A stretch of 64,000 nucleotides of DNA, taken from Diadema setosum (Eukaryota > Echinodermata > Echinoidea > Diadematoida > Diadematidae). Positions within the stretch are counted from its first letter, which is position 1, and each line of letters opens with the position of its first letter. The notes below the pieces were generated by a model. That model did not search any database. It had not been told where the DNA came from and saw only the letters and a list, made by a program, of their open reading frames with translations. A program made the position numbers and the translations under genes. The stretch covers positions 30,556,647-30,620,646 of the forward strand of contig CM067079.1 in assembly GCA_033980235.1 (NCBI GenBank). The letters are read 5' to 3'. Positions 60,501 to 64,000 of this stretch are shown piece after piece.

Positions 60501-61892
60501 GTTTGTGCACAGGGTGGAAAAATGACAGATGAATATGAGAAATTGGTCATGACATGTTATCAAACCTTGATGACCTACCTCACAGAATTATCCCTAAAGT
60601 GGCTTAGCTGGTCTTTTACTATACACACTGATATTACCTTGAGACTGTATGCATTTAGCAATTTAATAATAAAGCAGAAGCATCATTAAATTTTAACATG
60701 TCTATCACTGAATTGTTTTCAGGTTTTGGTTGGATTTTTTTTTTTTCCAAGAGTATCTCCATGACAGTCAATTTATTCTTTTTTTTTCCTACATGATATG
60801 AATATTGATGATTTTTGTTGGGAAAGGGCCTAACTATTATAAACAAAGGGGATCTCAAAGGCAAAGAGTGCATTGACATGGTTTCTTTGGTTGCTGCATA
60901 AATGAGGGAGAGCAGAGGCCGAAGTGATACTTGATTTCATATAGAGTGCTCATTTTTGTGGTTTGTGCTCAGATTAACGGCATAAACTGTCTGTTTGATT
61001 TACTTAGTTTTCAAGACGACATGCCTGGAGACTTCACTGTGCAGTGGAAATCACTGGTCAGCTGTCAATCAAAATGTAAATATTAAAACAGCCAGCCAGA
61101 CGGCCTGATCTCTTAATCAATTCAACCTTAGCACTTAGTAACTTGATATTCACTTACCAGCTCATCAAAACAGGATGTCTGATCTTTTAATGATGACTTC
61201 CCTAGACTTGGTAGAGCCTCTTACCCCGCGTTCACATTGGTCCCCGCGTCGCGGGGACAGTCACAAGAGATCTGATCTTTTTTATGACTGACCGTTCACA
61301 CTGGTATCTCATCCGTCCCCGAGCTGTGGGGGCATTTTGGGGCTTGGAGTGAACTCTGCCACTTGAATCCAGGCATAGCGCATGCGCACATTTGATGACC
61401 ACAGCTGGACGCTATCATTTGCGCCCCAAGGTCACTCTCCCCTCCAAATCTTGTCCCCGTACCCGACTTGCTTCGCGGGGACGAGGGGACAAGTCCCAGC
61501 GAGCGTTCACATTATGGTTTTTGAGGAGAAAGTCCCACAGCTCGGGACTTTCCCCGCGTCGCAGGGACCAATGTGAACGCGGGGAGTAAGGTAATGATTA
61601 CAGTGGCACATTTGCCCATTTTTTTTTTTTGGGGGGGTGGGAATTGTCGGCACTGAAACAAGACACAATGAAACTGATCTTGCCTATTAGAGACCCTTGT
61701 ATAGTACAGGACTGTATGTGAACAAATTATGGCACAATTGTTTACCTAACAAACTTACATGGAATCCTTCAATGTATTTTTTTTTTAAGTTTTTCATCAA
61801 CAAACATGTCAAGTTTTTCTTTCCTTGACAGAATTTATCTGTGTTTTCAGTTCTTCATCACATACGAGCAGCTGAACCGACTTCCATTATGA
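31139..61892 (+). CDS. SLC25A30: Mitochondrial carrier, SLC25A14/SLC25A30 (UCP5/UCP6, KMCP1) type; 8 coding exons
   Basis: Joining 31139-31199, 32766-32913, 47917-48097, 55085-55186, 58524-58648, 58827-58980, 60369-60449 and 61851-61892 gives 894 nt, a 297-aa protein plus TGA; all junctions are GT-AG and keep frame. The N-terminus [12 protein letters not shown] resembles human KMCP1. The three SLC25 matrix motifs PxDxx[KR] are visible as PLDLTK (exon 2), PTDVLK (exon 3) and PVDVVR (exon 6), so the usual three repeats and six membrane helices of the inner mitochondrial membrane are expected. Human SLC25A14/A30 are reported to move inorganic anions (sulfate, sulfite, thiosulfate, phosphate) and some dicarboxylates; activity here is inferred. 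Human KMCP1 is 291 aa, so length is normal. The start has a good context (aaccATGg). The AECG-T-F junction favours A30 over A14, but an invertebrate gene may be co-orthologous to both. The gene spans about 30.8 kb, almost all of it intronic mobile DNA. Confidence 0.95.
31772..31880. repeat. T-rich low-complexity tracts in intron 1
   Basis: TTTTGTTTTG-type tracts at 31772-31810 and 31858-31880. ORFs over them are artefacts. Confidence 0.8.
32299..32616. mobile_element. Inverted-repeat element with a tRNA-like (SINE-like) core
   Basis: The arms of about 100 bp are inverse (GAAATTTGTAAGATTGCAAC / GTTGCGATCTTACAAATTTT). The core has TAGCCTGGTGGTACA, near the A-box consensus, and 50 bp later GTTCGAATCCC, a B-box match. 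No cloverleaf typical of a working tRNA is evident, so this is a tRNA-derived SINE fragment within a foldback. Confidence 0.5.
32766..32913 (+). CDS. SLC25A30: Carrier gene exon 2 (first matrix motif)
   Basis: The acceptor is the AG at 32764-32765 and the donor is GTAAGT at 32914. It completes Gly21 and continues [15 protein letters not shown], with the first PxDxxK motif, then the matrix helix with [16 protein letters not shown] and ends ALYSG. The 148 nt leave a 2-base overhang that exon 3 completes. Confidence 0.96.
33935..34340 (-). mobile_element. Possible LINE 3' fragment with a TAATGG tail, minus strand
   Basis: GGTAATGGTAATGGTAATGG followed by TTTATTTAAAAAAAA looks like the inverse of a non-LTR 3' end with a CCATTA microsatellite. 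A/T-rich DNA with CATACATA words follows. Weak evidence. Confidence 0.3.
34430..35430. repeat. ~325 bp tandem satellite, about three units
   Basis: The phrase AACTCTAAAAATCAAATGCA followed by AGTCC recurs at about 34605, 34928 and 35253, with intermediate copies reading AACTCTGAAAATC at 34803 and 35141. Each unit also has TTTAAACGCAAGAGCG and CTACGGAAGTG words. Each unit thus looks like two diverged halves. The 181-aa ORF 34819-35364, the longest in the window, lies wholly within the array and is not a gene. Confidence 0.85.
36611..39732. mobile_element. 3.1 kb element bounded by ATTAGGTGATCCGA inverted ends
   Basis: ATTAGGTGATCCGA at 36611 is inverted at 39719-39732. A small hairpin, GGTGATCCGAGTATCCTTCG, sits at the left end. 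The interior is a tandem array (37460-39560) preceded by CGCGCGTACGCGCG-rich DNA. The superfamily is unknown. Confidence 0.5.
37460..39560. repeat. Higher-order tandem array (~563 bp and ~225 bp units)
   Basis: A long unit containing ATCACGTCAAAAAA, TTGCACATGTTTAGTT and AGGGTCAAAGGTCA starts near 37811, 38599 and 39162. The first interval is 788 bp because it contains an extra 225-bp unit (GTGTTATCTCTATGGGAG, TATCGA-GCACTAGCTCACTT) that also opens the array near 37480. Confidence 0.85.
39898..41251 (+). mobile_element. Helitron/Helentron-like non-autonomous element
   Basis: The 5' region has a hairpin (GCCTCTGCCACGAAGTGG, TGCCGGAGGC). The 3' end has a GTCGC-CATA-GCGAC hairpin (41230-41243), four bases, then CTAG at 41248-41251, the Helitron-type 3' signature. 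GAGGCAT near the 3' end is the inverse of the 5' ATGCCTC. Inside are a GTCC-GTCC microsatellite (39960-40000) and three ~145-bp tandem units starting near 40007, 40160 and 40310, each with AGGTCAAAGGTCA. No Rep/helicase ORF. The exact 5' end is uncertain. Confidence 0.5.
41878..42453. mobile_element. 576 bp hairpin MITE with ~165 bp arms
   Basis: TTAAAGGACAAGTTCACCTT at the left is inverted at the right, and the CCGCTGGATGAG/CTCATCCAGCGG pair marks the inner part of the arms. The right end abuts MITE family X copy 3. The 151-aa ORF at 41997-42452 runs through arm, spacer and arm and is not a gene. Confidence 0.85.
42449..42836 (+). mobile_element. Hairpin MITE family X, copy 3
   Basis: Full-length relative of 18500-18890 and 19794-20186, from TTAAAGGGATGGTATAGTAA to ACTATACAACCCCTTTAA. 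It shares the TTTAA overlap with the preceding hairpin. Confidence 0.85.
42837..43526. other. Intron 2 sequence without recognised elements
   Basis: A/T-rich unique-looking DNA with a poly-G run at about 43471-43486. No exon or repeat recognised. Confidence 0.3.
43531..44993. mobile_element. piggyBac-like MITE (TTAA target)
   Basis: TTAA-CCCTATCTCTGTCAC at 43527 and GTGACAGATATAGGG-TTAA ending at 44997. A TTAA duplication plus TIRs starting CCC is the piggyBac/Kolobok pattern. The left part has nested palindromes (GGGCCGATTAAATCGGCCC, GGCCGATATTATCGGCC). No transposase. Confidence 0.75.
45008..45782. mobile_element. 775 bp TIR element with GTAACGTTAC motif
   Basis: GGGCAATTCCGC(A/G)GTTAG ends are inverse, and ATTT flanks both sides (45004-45007 and 45783-45786). 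The word GTAACGTTACTAACC occurs at 45376, 45391, 45578 and 45756. The third and fourth copies are internal and terminal, respectively. Family unknown. Confidence 0.7.
45825..47270. mobile_element. 1.45 kb mariner-like MITE (TA target)
   Basis: TA-CAGTCGCAGCGGACG at 45823 and CGTCCGCTGTGACTG-TA ending at 47272, with GAGTTAATT on the inner side of both ends. Direct repeats of CAGATATGTCTGGAAATAAT near 46210 and 46976 lie inside. No transposase ORF. Confidence 0.7.
47271..47916. other. End of intron 2, no element recognised
   Basis: Contains an AAAAAGAAAAAG tract near 47375 and A/T-rich DNA up to the exon 3 acceptor. Confidence 0.3.
47917..48097 (+). CDS. SLC25A30: Carrier gene exon 3 (second matrix motif)
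   Basis: It starts after the AG at 47915-47916, 15 kb downstream of exon 2, and completes the Gly codon. It reads [18 protein letters not shown], covering helix 2, then [10 protein letters not shown] on the cytosolic side, [19 protein letters not shown] in helix 3 and PTDVLK. The donor is GTAGGT at 48098. Family members usually have Ala, Trp or another neutral residue where this protein has Arg in GIRPAV. Confidence 0.96.
48098..49360. other. Intron 3, 5' part; CA microsatellite
   Basis: An (AC)n run at about 48525-48555. Otherwise unique-looking DNA without coding signal. Confidence 0.4.
49361..49520 (+). repeat. DIRS left inverted terminal repeat
   Basis: It begins AATTCTATTACGTAATACTC and ends ...GTAAGCATCTTTTTCAA. 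The part from GAGGTTAGCATTTCCCAGG onward is the inverse of 54495-54620. The first ~45 bases differ from the right repeat, as in split-end DIRS elements. Confidence 0.9.
49523..49861 (+). pseudogene. DIRS gag-like remnant
   Basis: A 112-aa open stretch directly after the left ITR, acidic and Pro/Ser-rich at first ([20 protein letters not shown]) and then with a repeated [18 protein letters not shown] phrase. Position and composition fit a degraded ORF1. Sequence continues in other frames ([13 protein letters not shown]) to about 50320 with many stops. Confidence 0.55.
50740..51600 (+). pseudogene. DIRS reverse transcriptase remnant
   Basis: In shifting frames: [20 protein letters not shown] (fingers motif of DIRS/gypsy-type RT), [20 protein letters not shown], the catalytic [11 protein letters not shown] block at about 51220-51250, and [13 protein letters not shown] (thumb). 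The YxDD box is intact as YFDD, but at least three frame changes separate the motifs. Confidence 0.85.
51600..52190 (+). pseudogene. DIRS RNase H-like remnant
   Basis: Follows the RT. Phrases resembling the DIRS RNase H region can be read across frames ([16 protein letters not shown] near 51790, a [16 protein letters not shown] stretch near 51930, and [11 protein letters not shown] near 52130). Motifs are weak and broken by stops. Confidence 0.55.
52360..53235 (+). pseudogene. DIRS tyrosine recombinase remnant
   Basis: [20 protein letters not shown] at about 52565 matches the P(R/K)Y..TWDV signature that opens the catalytic part of DIRS recombinases. [20 protein letters not shown] near 52810 fits the central part. 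The catalytic R-H-R-Y residues could not be placed with confidence because of frame changes. This is the diagnostic YR gene of the class. Confidence 0.65.
54091..54205. repeat. DIRS internal complementary region
   Basis: The first half (GCTAACCTCTGAAGACTTAT onward) is the exact inverse of the left outer end. The second half (AAATTATACAAGTAATAAGA onward to GAAGAGGTT) is the exact inverse of the right outer end. The two meet at GAATTC, which carries the AATT present at both termini. Confidence 0.92.
54495..54692 (-). repeat. DIRS right inverted terminal repeat
   Basis: TTGAAAAGATGCTTACTGCT through CCTGGGAAATGCTAACCTC is the inverse of the left repeat. A unique extension to TATAATTTAGGAATT follows. 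Confidence 0.9.
54693..55084. other. End of intron 3, no element recognised
   Basis: A/T-rich sequence up to the exon 4 acceptor. Confidence 0.3.
55085..55186 (+). CDS. SLC25A30: Carrier gene exon 4 (second matrix loop)
   Basis: The acceptor is the AG at 55083-55084 and the donor is GTGAGT at 55187. It codes [18 protein letters not shown] and then [13 protein letters not shown], the matrix helix between helices 3 and 4 that is highly conserved in UCP5/UCP6. It has exactly 34 codons in phase 0 at both ends. Confidence 0.96.
55187..56634. other. Intron 4, 5' part
   Basis: Low-complexity C/T run near 55300 and one small hairpin at 55966-56068 (TTACCCACACAAGGTACG / CGTACCAAGTGTGGGTAA). No other feature recognised. 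Confidence 0.4.
56639..57235. mobile_element. 597 bp piggyBac-like MITE (TTAA target)
   Basis: TTAA-CCCGTTCCTCCCGC at 56635 and TAAGAAACGGG-TTAA ending at 57239. TTAA plus CCCGTT ends fit piggyBac. GGTATACCAAGTTCCCAT and ATGCCAAGTTCC words repeat near the right end. Confidence 0.6.
57240..58523. other. Intron 4, 3' part
   Basis: No gene or clear repeat recognised. The exon 5 acceptor (ACATACAG) closes it. Confidence 0.3.
58524..58648 (+). CDS. SLC25A30: Carrier gene exon 5 (transmembrane helix 4)
   Basis: The acceptor is the AG at 58522-58523 and the donor is GTGAGT at 58649. It codes [20 protein letters not shown] followed by DWCKK, which contains the cytosolic gate motif YDWCK ([FY][DE]xx[KR]). 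As I remember them, human A14/A30 read GVELPVYD at this point; here the acidic residue is Ala (GCT). Confidence 0.95.
58827..58980 (+). CDS. SLC25A30: Carrier gene exon 6 (third matrix motif)
   Basis: The acceptor is the AG at 58825-58826 after a 178-bp intron, the shortest in the gene; the donor is GTGAGT at 58981. It codes [27 protein letters not shown] and a matrix loop ([20 protein letters not shown]). The loop is several residues longer than I recall in the human proteins and explains the extra length. Confidence 0.96.
59055..59569. mobile_element. 515 bp TIR element in intron 6
   Basis: GGGCACCATTTCATGAAAG at the left and CTTTCATGAAACAGTGCCC at the right are inverse. The middle is CpG and G+C rich compared with the intron (CACCGCGGACGTTAC, CCCCCCGGAGGGG). 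Confidence 0.7.
59991..60090 (+). mobile_element. Fragment of a piggyBac-like MITE end
   Basis: TTAACCCGATGAGGACGAGT followed by CCCAAGTATACTCGGGCAAG resembles the TTAACCCGTTGAGGACG ends of piggyBac MITEs that I remember. No matching right end was found nearby. Confidence 0.4.
60369..60449 (+). CDS. SLC25A30: Carrier gene exon 7 (start of helix 6)
   Basis: It follows a pyrimidine-rich tract and the AG at 60367-60368. It codes [20 protein letters not shown] and LGPWNII. The donor at 60450 is GTATCC, the weakest donor in the gene; the frame still joins exon 8 without a gap ([11 protein letters not shown]). Confidence 0.93.
61224..61584. mobile_element. 361 bp hairpin MITE in intron 7
   Basis: CCCCGCGTTCACATTGGTCC is inverted at the right end (GGACCAATGTGAACGCGGGG). 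Inner words GTCCCCGAGCTGTGGG and CCCACAGCTCGGGAC are also inverse. Much more G+C rich than the intron around it, 266 bp upstream of exon 8. Confidence 0.8.
61851..61892 (+). CDS. SLC25A30: Carrier gene exon 8 (C-terminus and stop)
   Basis: The acceptor TTTTCAG precedes 61851. It codes [13 protein letters not shown] and a TGA stop at 61890-61892. The block aligns with the conserved FF(V/I)TYEQLK end of A14/A30. The last gate motif reads YEQLN, with Asn where Lys or Arg is usual. Confidence 0.92.
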   Translation, partial: FFITYEQLNRLPL

Positions 61893-62421
61893 TGATACTG
61901 GAACCGCTGGCCGGGACTCCTGGATTTGAAGCAGTGATAACAGGGAATTATGGCCATGCTTCATTATTGCAGACAATGCTGGAAAATGTCACACCTCACA
62001 GCTGTATTAGTGAAGGCATCTCTCACTCATATCACAGCAGTCATTTGTGTCAGCTCTGAATGTAATAGAGTGAAATTCCTTTGGGATTTCTCTTTCAAAA
62101 GAAGCTGCCAGATTGAAGCAAACCAACAAAATTGCATTTGAGCCAATGGAACAGACTTGTGATATGCCACTGGTACACTTTCACCTCCATGTTATTATGT
62201 CTGCCAGATTCTGATGACAAGGTTGCCTCTCGTCAGGAGTGCATAATCCCTGCACTACATACACTGAGCATTATTAAAGTTATATTGCTGTGAAAAAATC
62301 ATGCATGATTGACTGCAAAAGATTTAAAGGCTTCATTGTTGGAAGATGGATGTTGGTCTTTGTTTAAGATGTTTAATCCATCCGTTATTTGACTTTGACT
62401 GAAATTAATATCGGTATTAAA
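61893..62421 (+). other. Probable 3' UTR with candidate poly(A) signals
   Basis: Non-coding A/T-rich sequence after the carrier stop codon. ATTAAA hexamers occur at 62273-62278 and 62416-62421; no AATAAA was found before the inverted-repeat element that starts near 62700. The 3' end is therefore inferred to lie about 400-550 bp after the stop. Confidence 0.4.
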
Positions 62422-62660
62422 GTAAGATAATTTTTGTACCACCATTAGTTATGCAATATCAGTAATCATTGTGTGTTTTTTATGAGCAGGCAGTAGAAAA
62501 AAACATAAATGATCCCATCATGTCCCACATGAGTTAAACATTCATTGTGCAAAATGCAGGGAGCTCTGAAAAACAAGAACCAACCCTAACAAGAGCAGCA
62601 TGAACTTGAAGAGGAGCCCAGTATTGTATGCTGCATTGAGAGCAGCACTGACATCATTCA

Positions 62661-62690
62661 TGGGGGGGGGGGGGGGGGGGGGGGGAGGGG
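62661..62690. repeat. Poly-G run
   Basis: About 28 G interrupted once by A, just outside the final inverted-repeat element. Confidence 0.9.
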
Positions 62691-62700
62691 ACAACAAGCA

Positions 62701-63982
62701 GAGACTCCAACTCTCCCGCTTTTGATGGGAGATCTCCCGCCGAAAGCCCATTTTTGCAAAATCTCCCGTTCTCCCCCTTGAGATTTAATTTCTCCCGTGC
62801 TGGCTCTGTGTCTCCCGCTTAAAATGACTTCTTGCTTAGTGTCATCGTATGTTGAAAAAAAAAGCCTTTGATAGCACGAGAGAGCATCTAGAACCCTAGT
62901 AGCGGGGCAGATATGTGAAAAAGATGCTCACATCCGGCGGAAAATATGAAACTTTGCATATAGGGGTATTTTGAGGCGCTGATTTCAAAAATTGCCGGAT
63001 CCAAGAGGTCTGACAACAGGGTCGGCCGCCATTTTGAATTCCAATATGGCCCGCCGTCAAAGATCCCTATCTTCAGTTCTGAGTAAAATTGGCTATTAAA
63101 AATTTGATACATAAAAGCATGGTGATATGACCCCTTCAATAACAGACTTATTTGATATGTCTGATTAGCTGTGCGGCAGCCAATTTGAATTTCCCTACAA
63201 AGTTGCCATGTTGGAGTGTGGAAAATTTCTATCTCGGGTTTGTAAATTAGGCTACCTGATTGAGCGCGCATTTGTAAGTGATTGAGTGCGCGCTATTGTA
63301 TTTACATTGTGACGTCAGTGAAAGGGGCATTATGCTTTATTTTTGCTGCACTTTTTGGCATGCTTGTGAATGTTAGTCATGATGTTTGTCTTGGCAACCA
63401 TATTGGAATTTAAAATAGCGGGCATTGCGTTTGTCAGACACATCATATTATTCCATTTTTTTACTCAGCGTGTAAAAATACCTGTTTGCAGCTAATTTCT
63501 GCGTCACTCATCACTTAGAATTTGAGAAAAGGATTTTGACCTTTTCGTCGAGGCGGCCATCTTGGAATTCAAAATGGCGGCCATTCTATGTTTGTCAGGC
63601 ATTTCAAATTAATCTGTCATCAAATTCAGCATGTTATAACGCTTTTGTATACCAAATTTTGGCGTCACAGGTCATTTAGAACTGAAGATAGGGAACTTTA
63701 AATATGTTTTGTGATGGCGGCCATATTGGAATTCAAAATGGCGGCTGACCCTGTGGTCGGATCTCTTGGATCCGGCAATTTTTGAAATCAGCGCCCCAAA
63801 ATACCCCTATTTGCAAAATTTCACATTTTCCGCCGGATGTGAGCATTTGGACCATTTTTTGTTACATATCTGCCCTACTATAGTGCTTCCAGAGCCCTTA
63901 GGCGGGATCTGTACCCTGGCTGCAAGGAACTTCACATTTCGCGCTCATGATATGTGCTTCGCGCACATCAAGTTGGAGTCTC
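62701..63982. mobile_element. 1.28 kb long-inverted-repeat element
   Basis: GAGACTCCAACT at 62701 and AGTTGGAGTCTC at 63971-63982 are inverse ends. Inner arms (ATCCGGCGGAAAATATGAAA / TTTCACATTTTCCGCCGGAT; TTTTTGAAATCAGCGCCCCA inverted at 62978) are well matched. The core has repeated, alternately oriented GGCGGCCATNTTGGAATTCA words near 63025, 63552 and 63716. No coding region. Confidence 0.75.
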
Positions 63983-64000
63983 CAGTTTGCTAGGGGTTTC

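Noticed and set aside
41997..62421. Possible second gene in the introns
   Set aside because: Other than the carrier exons and the DIRS and Tc1 remnants, no ORF showed a recognisable protein motif.

Overview
This is a eukaryotic nuclear window with one recognisable host gene and a very dense population of mobile elements. The gene is an SLC25A14/SLC25A30-type (UCP5/UCP6, KMCP1) mitochondrial carrier on the + strand. It has eight coding exons between 31139 and 61892, with GT-AG introns of 178 bp to 15 kb, and the spliced product is 297 aa. No operons, bacterial signals, rRNA or intact tRNA genes were found. The animal gene structure, CpG-containing A/T-rich DNA, microsatellites and hairpin MITEs of types I associate with sea urchins and relatives point to a marine invertebrate, most likely an echinoderm or another invertebrate deuterostome. 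That assignment is inference from remembered repeat families.

Layout. 1-5500: a diverged local duplication (copy A 1511-3704, split by a 1.4 kb TIR element; copy B 4773-5491) and small inverted-repeat elements. 6180-12430: hairpin elements, one of them split by a 5.17 kb element (7154-12319) with TA target duplication, 20 bp TIRs and subterminal arrays of CCATGGTA-like palindromes; that element also carries a ~768 bp near-perfect palindrome. 13180-17560: two large foldback structures with arms of several hundred bp. 18000-20500: hairpin MITEs, LINE-like tails and simple repeats. 21389-26503: a dead Tc1-like transposon split by a 3.4 kb element (21991-25393) whose ends resemble those of the 7154-12319 element but whose arrays use a different palindrome (CCACAGTGTGG). 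27290-30020: more hairpins, including a 550 bp palindrome.

Inside the carrier gene, intron 2 (15 kb) holds a pogo/Tigger-like TIR element with a ~325 bp satellite, a higher-order tandem array rich in AGGTCA direct repeats, a Helitron-like element, a hairpin MITE beside a member of a three-copy MITE family, and three nearly abutting MITEs (TTAA, ATTT and TA target types). Intron 3 holds an almost full-length but broken DIRS-like tyrosine-recombinase retrotransposon (49361-54692). Its inverted terminal repeats and internal complementary region are all visible. The gene appears intact: every exon junction keeps frame, all three PxDxx[KR] matrix motifs are present and the protein has normal length. 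Two residues usually conserved in the family look changed. After the stop codon (61892) come a 3' UTR and another long inverted-repeat element running to the window end.
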